Shown here one piece after another: positions 9,426-19,319 of a stretch of 64,000 bases of DNA. The translations under genes and the position numbers were made by a program. Each line of letters starts with the position of its first letter. Within the stretch, counting starts at the first letter, position 1. The notes under the pieces were generated by a model. It saw only the letters and a program-made list of their open reading frames with translations, searched no databases and had not been told where the DNA came from. The stretch comes from Mitsuaria chitosanitabida ATCC BAA-476 = NBRC 102408. GTDB taxonomy: Bacteria; Pseudomonadota; Gammaproteobacteria; Burkholderiales; Burkholderiaceae_C. The DNA lies in contig NZ_BCYP01000011.1 in NCBI RefSeq assembly GCF_001598255.1, forward strand, positions 124,001 to 188,000. Direction: 5' to 3'.

Positions 9426-10749
9426 CCCGCGATCGCGTGATGGCCGTGATCCTCGTGATCCTGCTGGCCCTGGGGGGCTGGTGGATCGCGGTGAACACCG
9501 AATGGGTCGACGAACCCGGCACCCGTCCGGCGCGGGGCGAGGCGCGCGACAACCCCGTCTATGCCTTCGAGCAACTGCTGCGCAAGCTGGGCATGCAGGC
9601 CCGGCACTTCGAGCAGCTGGACGGTATGCCGCCGGAGGGCGCGCGGCTGCTGCTGCTGTCCAACGAATGGAACATGGTGCCCGGCCGGGGCGATCAGCTG
9701 CGCGCCTGGGTCGAGCGTGGCGGGCACCTCGTGCTGGTGCAGGGCGCCAACTGGGACGAGACCTCGTTGAAGGACTGGGTGCCGATCGTCGAGATCGCGG
9801 CGTCGCGTGCGCAGAAGTCGTCGCCGGCGACGGCCGTCCGGTCAGCGCCAGCCGCGGCCTCGCAGGCCGCCTCGAGCGCCATGGACGACGAGGACGAGGA
9901 CGACGAGAACGACGACGAGCAGAAGGCCGATCGCGCCGCCCCCGTGCCGGCCGCGACGGCGGCCTCCGGCGTTCGTGAGGTGCCGTTGCCGGTGAGCGGC
10001 GGCTCGACGCTGATGTCGACGCCACGCGTCTTCGGCGCTGACGAATGGCTCAAGCTCTGCGGCCCCGTCCGCTGGTATTCACGGCTGGCGCCCAAGGCGG
10101 GTGACCGGCCGCTGGACTGGGTGGTGCTCGGACGCTCGGGAGCCCAGGTCATGCGTCTGCCGGTCGGACAGGGCACCGTCACCGTGCTGAACGTCAACGC
10201 CGGCTTCTTCACCGACGCCTCGCCGCTGCGCTGCGAGGACCCGCTGCTGGCCGCCGCCGCGATGCGGGCGGAACCGGGCGCCGTCGCGTGGATCTACTTG
10301 AACGAGAGGCGCGAGGCGCTGCTCCCGTGGCTGTGGCACCAGGGCTGGGTCGCCGTGATGATCCTGCTGACCGCGCTGGCCGCCGTGCTGTGGCGCGGCG
10401 CGGTGCGCTTCGGCCCGCTGCGGGCGGTGCCCTCGCGCGGACGGCGCTCGATCGCCGAGCAGGTCCGCGGCCTGGGCGCCTACCTGCATCGCCATGGCCG
10501 CGACGCGCTGCTGCTGGCGCAGCAACGGGCGCTGGACGAGGCCGCCGCGCGCCGCCTGCCGGGCTACGCCCGCCTGAAGACCGCCGATCGCGCGCAGGCC
10601 ATCGCCCGGGTGACCGGGCTGCCGGCCGAGGCGCTGTCGGTCTCGATGGCCATGAAGGCCTGCGGCCGCAAGGCCCTGCCGCATCACCTGCAATTGCTGG
10701 AGTCGGCGCGCCGCCGGCTGTTGACCTCTCAAGACGAAAGACACTCGCC

Positions 10750-10753
<4 letters not shown>
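9422..10753 (+). CDS. DUF4350 domain-containing membrane protein
   Basis: A 443-residue protein. Residues 7-25 form an N-terminal membrane helix, followed by the DUF4350 domain (NPVYAFEQLLRKLGM, LLLSNEWNMVPGRGDQLRAW, VERGGHLVLVQGANW), a glutamine-amidotransferase-like fold thought to bind ligands. A strongly acidic insertion rich in Asp/Glu lies near residues 153-172. A second membrane helix (VAVMILLTALAAVLW) is near 310 and a helical cytoplasmic tail follows. The ATG is in an ATGA overlap with DUF4129; the stop likewise overlaps the MoxR start. Role in the module is unknown. Confidence 0.83.
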
Positions 10754-11726
<973 letters not shown>

Positions 11727-11730
<4 letters not shown>

Positions 11731-13100
11731 AGCCCGCAGCCCGTCGCGTCGTCGTGCCCTCGCGGGCCAGCATCCGGGTGCTGGCCGGGCTGGGGCTGCT
11801 CGTCGCCCTGGCGCTGTCGCTGGGCGCGCCCTTGCGCGTCATGGCGCCGCTCGGCGTGGTGGCGCTCGCGGGGCTGCTGGCCGCGGCCGGCGTCGACCTG
11901 TGGCGCAGCCTGCGTCTGTGGTCGACCGCGGGGCTGCGCGTCGAGCGCGGACTGCCGGCCGCCTTCGCCATCGGCGCGGCGACCGAGCTGAAGCTGAACC
12001 TGATCAACGCCGGGCCGCTGGCCTGGCGCGTGACCGTGTTCGACGAGCTGGATCCGCTCTTCGATTTCGAGGGCCTGCCGTTGACGCTGGTGGCCGCGCC
12101 GCACGCGCGCAGCCCGCTGCGCTTCCGGGTCACGGCACGCCAGCGCGGCGTGGCGCAGGTCGGCGTCACGCAGTTGCTGTGGCGCACGCGCGCCGGATTC
12201 TTCGAGGTGCGCGATCGCGTCGGCGAGGCCCAGGGCCTGCGGGTCTATCCCAACTTCGCGGCGCTGGCCCGCTATGCCTGGCTGTCGGGCGACCGGCGCC
12301 TGGCGCAGATCGGCATCAAGAACTACATCCAGCGGGGGCAGGGCACCGATTTCCGGCAACTGGCCGAGTACCGTCGCGGCGATCCGCTGCGGCACCTGGA
12401 CGTGAAGGCCTCGCTGCGGCATCGCAAGCCGGTGGTGCGCGAGTTCCAGGACGAGCGCGACCAGTGCGTGATGTTCCTGCTCGACTGCGGGCGGCGCATG
12501 CGGGCCGACGAGCAGTCGGCCGGGGAAGGGCGGTCCAGCCACTTCGACGACGCCCTGGATGCCCTGATGCTGCTGGCCTACGTCGCGCTGTCCGAAGGCG
12601 ACGAGGTGGGGGCGATGACCTTCGGCTGCGAGGAAGGCACGCGCCGCGACTGCGCGCCGCGCAAGGGCATGGGCACGCTGAACGCGCTGATGAACAAGAT
12701 GCACGACCTGCAGCCGGGTGGACACCACTCCGACTACCTGGCCGCGGCGGAGGCGCTGTCGCACCGGCTGCGGCGGCGCTCGCTGGTCATCGTGCTGACC
12801 AACTTCCGCGACGAGGATTCGCCCGAGCTGCAGCCGGCGCTGCGCCTGCTGCGCCGCCGTCACTTGGTGCTGCTGGCCAGCCTGCGCGAGACGGCGCTGG
12901 GCCGCATGGCCGCGCAGCCGATCGGCACCGACGAGGACACGGTGGCGGTGGCCAGCGCGCACCTGCTGGCGCAGGCGCGGCACGACGCCTTCGCCCGCGT
13001 GGTCGATCACGACCGGCTGTCCATCGACGTCGAGCCGCAGGCGCTCGCATCCGCGCTGGTGAACCGGTATCACGAGGTGAAGCGGGCCGGTCTGCTTTGA
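11727..13100 (+). CDS. DUF58 domain-containing protein (MoxR partner)
   Basis: A 457-residue protein. Two N-terminal membrane segments (about 20-55) anchor it; a beta-rich region follows, and the DUF58 signature is seen in GTDFRQLAEYRRGDPLRHLD and the following KASLRHRKPVVREF. A VWA-like fold comes next: VMFLLDCGRRM carries a modified MIDAS-like Asp, followed by HFDDALDALMLLAYVAL. DUF58 proteins accompany MoxR ATPases in envelope or stress modules. The ATG overlaps the MoxR stop by 4 bases. Confidence 0.92.
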
Positions 13101-13161
13101 GCGATCGACCCGATGAGGGCAAGGACAACGGCCGACCGTGGCCATGACGAGGGAGAAAGCC

Positions 13162-13707
13162 ATGACCGAACAGACCTTCAACCAGTACGCGCCGCCGATC
13201 GCCGGCGTCGCCGACATCCGCCCTGACGACGACCGCGTCGGCGAAGTGAATCTCTTCTCGGCGAAGGGCCGGATCGGGCGCCTGCGCTATCTGGCGTACT
13301 CCACCGGGGCCTGGCTCGTCTACACGGTGGTCGTCTTCGCCGTGGCGGCCGTGCTGGGAACGGGCGACGCGGCGGCCGTGTGCAACGTGGCGGCCTTCAT
13401 CGGGCTGCTGTGGTTCGGCTTCCTCACCAACATCAAGCGCTGCCACGACATGGGCATCAGCGGCTGGTGGTCCATCGCGTCGGTCATCCCGTTGGTGACG
13501 CTGATCTGGGCCATCAAGGGCGGCGATCAGGGCGGCAACAGCTTTGGTCCGATGCCTCCGCCCAACACCTGGGGTGTGCGCATCCTGGCGGTGATCCTGC
13601 CGGCCTTCGTCGTCCTGGGCATCGTGGCGGCGATCGCGCTGCCGGCCTACAAGGGCTACACCGACCGGGCCCGCGCGGCCCAGGCCGCGCAACAGCAGCA
13701 GCCCTGA
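13162..13707 (+). CDS. DUF805 membrane protein with pilin-like C-terminus
   Basis: A 181-residue protein. The DUF805 core runs from about residue 30 (FSAKGRIGRLRYLAY) through four membrane helices with the family motif NIKRCHDMGISGWW. Its last 45 residues read ILPAFVVLGIVAAIALPAYK then GYTDRARAAQAA, which strongly resembles the hydrophobic helix and start of type IV pilins. I chose the ATG at 13162 (GAGGGAGAAAG upstream) over 13138/13144 because its ribosome site is better spaced. It follows the DUF58 gene by 61 bases and may end the same operon. Confidence 0.85.
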   Translation: MTEQTFNQYAPPIAGVADIRPDDDRVGEVNLFSAKGRIGRLRYLAYSTGAWLVYTVVVFAVAAVLGTGDAAAVCNVAAFIGLLWFGFLTNIKRCHDMGISGWWSIASVIPLVTLIWAIKGGDQGGNSFGPMPPPNTWGVRILAVILPAFVVLGIVAAIALPAYKGYTDRARAAQAAQQQQP

Positions 13708-13811
13708 TCGACCTCGGTCGAGGCAGGGCGAGTCCCAGAATCACAATCCGGGATTCGCCCTGAAGCCGAGGCCAGAGGCGGCAGGGCCAGGGCTGGACCC
13801 GGAACTGCGCC

Positions 13812-14534
13812 TCAGTGCCTGCCGGCCAGCACGCCGCCGGACAGCGTCGCCGCCACGGCGACGACCAGGGCCAGTTCCTCGCCCGCGAAGAACTGCTTGT
13901 CGAAGGCTTCCGAGTCCAGGATGCCGGCGACGCGGCCGCCCGCGCCGAACAGCGGCAGGCAGGCCTCGGCGTTCACCTTGGGATCGCAGGTGTAGTAGCC
14001 GCCGCCCTCGGCCACGAAAGCCGCGACGTCGTTGATCAGCCGGCCCTGGCCGCGCAGGCCGACCCAGCTGTTGTTGCTGCCCTGGGCGAAGTCCTCGGTC
14101 AGCGGGAACTCGGCGCGGCTCTCGGCGCCGAAGTAGGCCAGCTTCACCAGCACCGGCTCGCCCGCGACATTCGGACGCGCCTGGTAGACGCCGAACCAGT
14201 GGCTGCGGCTGTGGCGCTGGTAGTAGTCGACGACGCGCGTGGCCTCGGCCACCAGGCGCTGGGCCTCGGCGGTCCGGCCGCCGAGGATGGCCGTCAGGTC
14301 ATAGGGCTTGTCGGCCAGCTGACCGAAGAGCGAGCACGCGCCGCCTTCGCCCAGCTCGGGCACGCGGTACTGCCAGGTCACCGGCGTCGCGGCGAGCGAC
14401 TCGGGCGTGATCAGGGCGTCGAGCGCCGCCTGATGGGCGCGCGCCGATTCCGCGAAGCGGGTGGCGTCAGCGGCGTCCAGCGCGCCGGTCAGCGCGGCGA
14501 GCCCGCTCAGTTCCAGATAGGCATCGATCTTCAT
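13812..14534 (-). CDS. GAF-like domain protein
   Basis: A 240-residue soluble protein. The middle and C-terminal parts look GAF-like: SHWFGVYQARPNVAGEPVLV, LPLFGAGGRVAGILDSEAF and FFAGEELALVVAVAATLSGG match the typical beta-strand and final-helix pattern, with two cysteines in YYTCDPKVNAEACLPLFG. No other domain is visible. It could sense a small ligand or redox state. It lies 70 bases after the sensor kinase stop, on the same strand, so it may be co-transcribed with the two-component pair. A specific function cannot be assigned. Confidence 0.7.
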   Translation of the reverse strand: MKIDAYLELSGLAALTGALDAADATRFAESARAHQAALDALITPESLAATPVTWQYRVPELGEGGACSLFGQLADKPYDLTAILGGRTAEAQRLVAEATRVVDYYQRHSRSHWFGVYQARPNVAGEPVLVKLAYFGAESRAEFPLTEDFAQGSNNSWVGLRGQGRLINDVAAFVAEGGGYYTCDPKVNAEACLPLFGAGGRVAGILDSEAFDKQFFAGEELALVVAVAATLSGGVLAGRH

Positions 14535-14604
14535 GGGGTCCTTCCAATCCGGCGCGGATTGTCCGCGACATCCGGATGCCCCCTCGTGGTGACGGGTCGC
14601 TGGG

Positions 14605-16104
14605 TCAGCGCGGCGCCGGCAGCAGCACCGAGAAGCGTCCGCCGCCGAGCGGCGAGTCGTCGATGTCGATCCGGCCGCCGGCCGCGCGCACGATGGCGTC
14701 GCACAGGGCCAGACCCAGGCCGGTGCCGGGCACCTCCGAGGCGCGCGCGCCGGCGCCACGATAGAAGCGCTCGAACAGGCGAGGGCGCTCCTCCTCGGGG
14801 ATGCCGGGGCCGTCGTCCTCGACGACGATCGCGGACCAGCCCTCGCGGGTGCCCAGCGACACGCGCACCGTGCCACCGGCCGGCGCGAACTTGACCGCGT
14901 TGTCCACCAGGTTGGTCGCGACCAGCACCAGCAATTGCCTCGGCAGGTGCGCCGCGATGGGGCGTCCGGCCGAGGCCGCGGGGACGGGCTCGCCGTCGGC
15001 GTCCTCCGAGGCGGCCGGGTCCGCCGTGGCGAGGGTGTCCAGCTGCAGGTCGACGTCGCGCCGCGTGGCGGCGGGCCGCGCCCGGCGGACGACTTCCTCG
15101 AGCAGCGGCGCGATCGCCACCGACGCCGCCGTCGCCGATTCCTGGCCGGAGTCCAGCCGCGCCAGCGTCAGCAGCTCTTCCGCCAGCGTGGTCAGCCGCA
15201 CCACCTCATCGAGGCTGGAGCGCAGCGCATCGACATACTCGGCCGGCTCGCGCGGGCGGCGCAGCGTGATCTCGAGCTCCGTGCGCAGCCGCGACAACGG
15301 TGATCGCAGCTCATGCGACGCATCCGCGGTGAAACGGCGCTGCGCCTCGAAGGCCTGTTCCAGCCGGGCCAGCATGTCGTTGAGCGTGTCGATCAGGCGG
15401 CCCATCTCGTCGTGCGGCCCCGGATGCGGCAACCGGTCCGACAGCGTCCGGTCCCCGATGCGCTGGGCCTGGCGCGTCACGTCGTCGATGGCGCCGAACA
15501 CGCGCCCCGTCATCAGCGTGCCGGTCACCGTGAGCACGACCACCAGCACCACGCCCATCGCCCCGAAGATCCAGCCCGCGGCGTCAATGTTGTGGTCCAC
15601 GTCGTCCAGCGAGCCCGCCACCTGCACCGCCAGCGCGCGTCCGCCCCGGACCGGCACCGAGACGCGCCGCGTCGGCTCGTCGCCATAGGCGAGGTTCTCG
15701 AAGACCGCCTCGCCGTCGGCCAGCCGGGCCAGCAAGGCGGCGTCGCTGGGCAGCGTCGACGCGCCCAGGTTGGCACTGCGCGCCAGCACCTGGCCGTCGC
15801 GGTCGATGATCTGCACCAGCCGGTCCAGTCGCGCGTAGGAGGGCGGCGGCGCCGTTCCCGTTCCCGTCCCCGAGGCCGAAGCCGAAGCCGACACCGCGGA
15901 CGGGGCCTCGTGCACCGTCACCGGCAGGTCCGGGTTGGCGGCCAGCATGCTGGCCTCCTGCTCGGCCAGCACCAGCAGCGCGCCGTCCAGCTGCTGCCGC
16001 AGCGAGGCCACGAGGCTCAGGTAGGTCAGCGTGGCGGCGATGGCGAGCACCGCCGTCACCACGACGACGTGCGCCAGCGCCAGCCGGCGTCGGAAGCTAA
16101 GCAT
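14605..16104 (-). CDS. Sensor histidine kinase (OmpR/EnvZ class)
   Basis: A 499-residue kinase. Membrane helix 1 is near residues 10-32, a periplasmic sensor region about 33-175 includes a low-complexity Ser-Ala/Gly-Thr tract, and helix 2 (IFGAMGVVLVVVLTVTGTLM) is followed by a HAMP domain. The HisKA box FTADASHELRSPLS has the phospho-acceptor at His264. HATPase motifs are NLVDNAVKFAPAGG, DDGPGIP and GTGLGL. An acidic insertion (DPAASEDADGEPVPAAS) interrupts the ATPase domain before the N-box. Its start overlaps the response-regulator stop by 8 bases. Signal unknown. Confidence 0.93.
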   Translation of the reverse strand: MLSFRRRLALAHVVVVTAVLAIAATLTYLSLVASLRQQLDGALLVLAEQEASMLAANPDLPVTVHEAPSAVSASASASGTGTGTAPPPSYARLDRLVQIIDRDGQVLARSANLGASTLPSDAALLARLADGEAVFENLAYGDEPTRRVSVPVRGGRALAVQVAGSLDDVDHNIDAAGWIFGAMGVVLVVVLTVTGTLMTGRVFGAIDDVTRQAQRIGDRTLSDRLPHPGPHDEMGRLIDTLNDMLARLEQAFEAQRRFTADASHELRSPLSRLRTELEITLRRPREPAEYVDALRSSLDEVVRLTTLAEELLTLARLDSGQESATAASVAIAPLLEEVVRRARPAATRRDVDLQLDTLATADPAASEDADGEPVPAASAGRPIAAHLPRQLLVLVATNLVDNAVKFAPAGGTVRVSLGTREGWSAIVVEDDGPGIPEEERPRLFERFYRGAGARASEVPGTGLGLALCDAIVRAAGGRIDIDDSPLGGGRFSVLLPAPR

Positions 16105-16777
16105 CCTCGCTCCCGCGAATGCGGAAGCCGCGGCCGCGCACGGTCTCGATCAGCGGGCGCTTGCCCTCGCCGTCGATCTTGCGGCGCAGCTTGCTGACAT
16201 GGGCGTCGATGAGGTTGTCGATGGCCAGCGGGTCGCCCTGCCAGATCTGCTCGGCCAGGCGCTGGCGCGACACGACCGCGCCGGGCTGGCGCATCAGCGC
16301 CTGCAGCAGCGCGAATTCCTTGGGCGTCAGGTCGATCGCGACACCGCCCCGGGTGACCTGCTGCGAGGCCGGGTCCAGCGAGAGGTCCTCGGCCTGGAGC
16401 ACCGGCGGGCGGGTCATCTCGGAGCGCCGCAGGAGCGCGCGGACGCGGGCCAGCAGTTCCTCGAACTCGAAGGGCTTGGTGAGGTAGTCGTCGGCACCGG
16501 CGTTCAGGCCGGCGACGCGGTCGGAGAGCGCATCGCGCGCGGTGAGCATCAGCACGGGCACGGACTGGCCGCGCGCGCGCAGCGTGCGGCACAGCGCCAC
16601 GCCGTCGCCGTCCGGCAGCATGCCGTCAAGCACGATCAGGTCGTGGGTGGTGACGAAGGACGCCTCGTCCGCTTCGGCGATCGTGGCCGCGTGGTCGACC
16701 ACGAAGCCCTCCTCGCGCAGCCCGCGCGTCAGCAGCGCCGCCGCCTTGCGGTCGTCCTCGACCAGCAGAATCCTCAT
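16097..16777 (-). CDS. OmpR/PhoB-family response regulator
   Basis: A 226-residue regulator with receiver domain (acidic pocket EDD at 7-9, phospho-acceptor Asp51 in VLDGMLPDGDG, Thr in MLTAR, Lys in LTKPF) and a C-terminal winged helix (PKEFALLQALMRQPG, then NLIDAHVSKLRRKI and TVRGRGFRI). It is upstream of, and overlaps, its kinase gene. The ATG at 16777 opens directly into the first beta strand MRILLVEDD. Resembles the QseB/TctD/CopR groups, which cannot be separated by eye. Confidence 0.94.
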   Translation of the reverse strand: MRILLVEDDRKAAALLTRGLREEGFVVDHAATIAEADEASFVTTHDLIVLDGMLPDGDGVALCRTLRARGQSVPVLMLTARDALSDRVAGLNAGADDYLTKPFEFEELLARVRALLRRSEMTRPPVLQAEDLSLDPASQQVTRGGVAIDLTPKEFALLQALMRQPGAVVSRQRLAEQIWQGDPLAIDNLIDAHVSKLRRKIDGEGKRPLIETVRGRGFRIRGSEDA

Positions 16778-16863
16778 CGCGCCTTCCTCCTCGGCATCCG
16801 TCTCTCCAGCCGGCGCAGTCTCGCACGGCGCCGCGCCCGTCGATAGCCCGGCGCCGCATGACC

Positions 16864-17000
16864 CCCTCTCCCACGGCGTGGGAGAGGGCGGGGGTGAGGG
16901 CCGATGCAGGCAGCGAGCGCCCGTCGACGGACCCCGAAGAGCGCTCTGGCCGTGCGACGGCCCTCTCCCCCAACCCCTCTCCCACGCCGTGGGCGAGGGG
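16864..17000. repeat. Inverted pair of REP-like palindromic elements
   Basis: Two palindromes, at 16864-16888 and about 16974-17000, share the core CTCTCCCACG-CGTGGG. Each is followed by a G-rich (or preceded by a C-rich) arm, and the second is the reverse complement of the first, so they form a head-to-head doublet with about 85 bases between. They fill the gap between the MgtC-like stop and the response-regulator start. The arrangement resembles REP doublets (BIMEs) and could act in transcription termination. Confidence 0.75.
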
Positions 17001-17015
17001 AGATTCATCGGCCAC

Positions 17016-17738
17016 TCAATCCTCGCTCGACGCGTTCCAGAAGGCCTGCGACACGCCGGGCAGCGCCTCCAGCGCGAGCATCACCGCGTCGAGCTCCTCC
17101 GGCACGACGGCCGTGGCGAACAACACCGCCTCGATCTCCGAGTCGGTCTGACCGAAGGGATGCTGCTGGAGATCGCGCGCCGGATAGTGCGCGGCTTCCA
17201 GCCGCTCGGCCAGCGCCTCCAGCACCTCGGCGCGGCGGGCGCGCTCGCAGATGACGTAGACGGTATAGGTCGCCTCGGAGGTCTCCTCGCGCAGCGGGCG
17301 GCGGTTGATGCGGTTCACCACCGGGCGCAGCAGCGTGTTGGCCGCCAGCACATAGCCCGCGGCGAGCAGCGCCTGGGCCATCAGTCCCGCGCCCGCGCAG
17401 GCGCCCACCGCCGCCGAGCCCCACAGCGTCGCCGCCGTGTTGAGCCCGCTGATGTTGGCGCCTTCCTTCATGATCGCGCCCGCGCCCAGGAAACCGATGC
17501 CCGAGATCACATAGGCGATCACCTGCATCGGTCCCGGCCCGCCGTGCTGCGCGCTGACCTGCACCGCCAGGTCGACGAAGACGGCGGCGCCGACGGCCAC
17601 CAGCGCATTGGTCCGCAAGCCCGCGGTGCGCTGGCGCATCTGGCGCTCGAAGCCGATCACGCCGCCCAGCACGAAGGCCAGGGTCACCGCCTGCAGGCTG
17701 GCGAAGAAGGCCTCGAGGTCAAAGTGCATCAGATGCAT
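17016..17738 (-). CDS. MgtC/SapB family membrane protein
   Basis: A 240-residue protein. Four or five N-terminal membrane helices carry the MgtC signature: LGGVIGFERQMRQRTAGLRT, then GIGFLGAGAIMKEG and NISGLNTAATLWGSAAVGA. A cytoplasmic ACT-like domain fills the last 75 residues (TYTVYVICERARRAEVLEAL). MgtC proteins affect magnesium-limited growth and ATP synthase activity in pathogens; in environmental bacteria the role is less clear. An ATG at 17726 is an alternative start. Upstream, only 45 bases separate the start from a long heptanucleotide array, so its promoter must lie in or beyond that array. Confidence 0.9.
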   Translation of the reverse strand: MHLMHFDLEAFFASLQAVTLAFVLGGVIGFERQMRQRTAGLRTNALVAVGAAVFVDLAVQVSAQHGGPGPMQVIAYVISGIGFLGAGAIMKEGANISGLNTAATLWGSAAVGACAGAGLMAQALLAAGYVLAANTLLRPVVNRINRRPLREETSEATYTVYVICERARRAEVLEALAERLEAAHYPARDLQQHPFGQTDSEIEAVLFATAVVPEELDAVMLALEALPGVSQAFWNASSED

Positions 17739-17783
17739 CGCTTCTCCCTGTTCATCTCATCGTTGTTGTTGATCGTGACCATC

Positions 17784-17965
17784 GATCACCGATCACCGAT
17801 CACCGATCACCGATCACCGATCACCGATCACCGATCACCGATCACCGATCACCGATCACCGATCACGGATTGCGGATTGCGGATTGCGGATTGCGGATCA
17901 CGGATTGCGGATCTCCGACCGCCGACCGCTGACCGCGGACCGCCGACCGCCGACCGCCGACCCTG
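17784..17965. repeat. Heptanucleotide tandem array, 26 units
   Basis: Every 7 bases a unit begins with GA, without a slip, for 26 units. They run GATCACC x11, GATCACG, GATTGCG x4, GATCACG, GATTGCG, GATCTCC, then GACCGCC-type units (seven, ending GACCCTG). The array fills most of the 261-bp gap between the mgtC-like gene and the efflux outer-membrane gene stop, directly upstream of mgtC. Twelve units and the later GATCACG/GATCTCC units contain GATC. Confidence 0.95.
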
Positions 17966-17999
17966 ACGTCGGGCCGGCCGCACGCCCCGCGCTGGGCGC

Positions 18000-19319
18000 T
18001 CAGAGCGCCGGCTGGCGGCCCAGGCTCAGCTGCAGCTTGACCGTGGCGGTGGCCAGGTCGCTGCGCGCCTGGAGGTAGGCCAGGTGCGTGTCGTCGGCCG
18101 CGCGCTGCGCCGACAGCAGCTCCAGCAGCGAGGCCGAGCCATGCCGGTACGAGGTCCGCATGCCGTCGAGCACCTTGTCCGAGTCGCCCAGGGTGCTGTC
18201 GCGGTAGCGGGTGAGGTTCTCCAGCGCGGCGTTGTACTGCGCGAATGTGACACGCACATCCGCCTGGGCCTTGAGCTCGGTCTGCCGCAGCGCCAGCATC
18301 GCCTGCGTCACCGCGGACTCGGCCTGCACCAGATCGCCCTTGTCCAGCCGTGACAGCGGAATCGGCACCGACAGCGACACCGACAGCGTGTTGGACCGCG
18401 GCGTCGGATCGGTGGGCGCGCCGTCGTCGCCGATGCCGCGGCGGCCCTGCGGCGTGTAGCCGTAGCTCAGGCTGACATTGGGATCGACCTTGCGGTTGGC
18501 GCGGGTCAGGTCGGCGGCGGCCCGGGCAGCGTCCAGCGCGGCCCGGGCGCCGCGCACGTCGTCACGCTCGTCCAGGGCGCGGCTCACCAGCGCGTCGACG
18601 TCCTCGGAGGCCGGCCCTGGCTGGAAGGCGCAACCCGGCAGCCGCGTTCCGAAAACCTCGGACCAGCGCCGCCCCATGGGCGCGGAGAGCCCCTCCATCG
18701 CGGCCCGCGCATCGGCGCGCGCCTTCACGACGGTGGCCAGGAACTGGTCGCGCTCGTTGCGCGATTGCAGCAGCTCGAGGCCGCCGAGGTCGCCCGCACT
18801 GTGGCGCAGCTCGTTCATCCGCACGATGTCCGACAGCGATTTCAGCGAGGCCTCCTGGCGCTGCAGCGCCTCGCGGGTCCGGCAGGACTCGATGAAGGCA
18901 TCGGCCGCGTCGGCGAAGGCCTGGCGCTTCGCGCCTTCCAGGGCGACCTCGCTGACCCGCAGCTGGCTGTTGGCCACCGCGATGCGGCGCTCGCGCTTGC
19001 CGCCGGTCTCGATCGTGTAGGACAGGCCGATGCTCTGCGCCAGGCGTGGCTTGGGATTCACCTCGCGGCTGAACTCGACCGGTCCGGCGCCCAGCGACAG
19101 CGAGGGATCCGGCCGCAGGCCGGCGATGCCGATGCCGGCGCGGGCCGAGCTCACGGCCTCGCGCTGCGACGCCAGGTCGTTGCTCGTGCGGACGATGGCG
19201 TCCAGGTAGGTGGCGAAGTCGACGAGGCCGTCGCGATCGGCGGACTGGGCCTGCGCCGAGGCGACGCAGAGCCCCGCGAGCAGACCGACGAGAGAGCGAT
19301 GCAGAGGCAGGCGGATCAT
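18000..19319 (-). CDS. Outer-membrane efflux protein (TolC/CzcC family)
   Basis: A 439-residue protein with a signal peptide (LVGLLAGLCVASAQAQ) and two OEP repeats made of long amphipathic helices, for example SYTIETGGKRERRIAVANSQ and VSVPIPL-type strands. CzcC/CusC-like proteins form the trimeric outer-membrane channel of RND pumps. No lipobox cysteine follows the signal. The ATG at 19319 overlaps the RND pump stop by 4 bases, and the order MFP-RND-OMF on one strand is a standard tripartite operon. Its 3' end abuts the heptamer array. Confidence 0.9.
   Translation of the reverse strand: MIRLPLHRSLVGLLAGLCVASAQAQSADRDGLVDFATYLDAIVRTSNDLASQREAVSSARAGIGIAGLRPDPSLSLGAGPVEFSREVNPKPRLAQSIGLSYTIETGGKRERRIAVANSQLRVSEVALEGAKRQAFADAADAFIESCRTREALQRQEASLKSLSDIVRMNELRHSAGDLGGLELLQSRNERDQFLATVVKARADARAAMEGLSAPMGRRWSEVFGTRLPGCAFQPGPASEDVDALVSRALDERDDVRGARAALDAARAAADLTRANRKVDPNVSLSYGYTPQGRRGIGDDGAPTDPTPRSNTLSVSLSVPIPLSRLDKGDLVQAESAVTQAMLALRQTELKAQADVRVTFAQYNAALENLTRYRDSTLGDSDKVLDGMRTSYRHGSASLLELLSAQRAADDTHLAYLQARSDLATATVKLQLSLGRQPAL

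Noticed and set aside
14535-14876. Upstream extension of the GAF-like gene
   Set aside because: It runs into the sensor kinase in another frame; the ATG at 14534 begins a plausible helix.
17784-17965. CRISPR-like array
   Set aside because: Units are 7 bases without spacers and there are no cas genes; it is a simple tandem repeat.
16542-17966. Open frame of 474 codons across the response regulator, MgtC-like gene and repeat array
   Set aside because: It is antisense to two certain genes and ends in the translated heptamer repeat.
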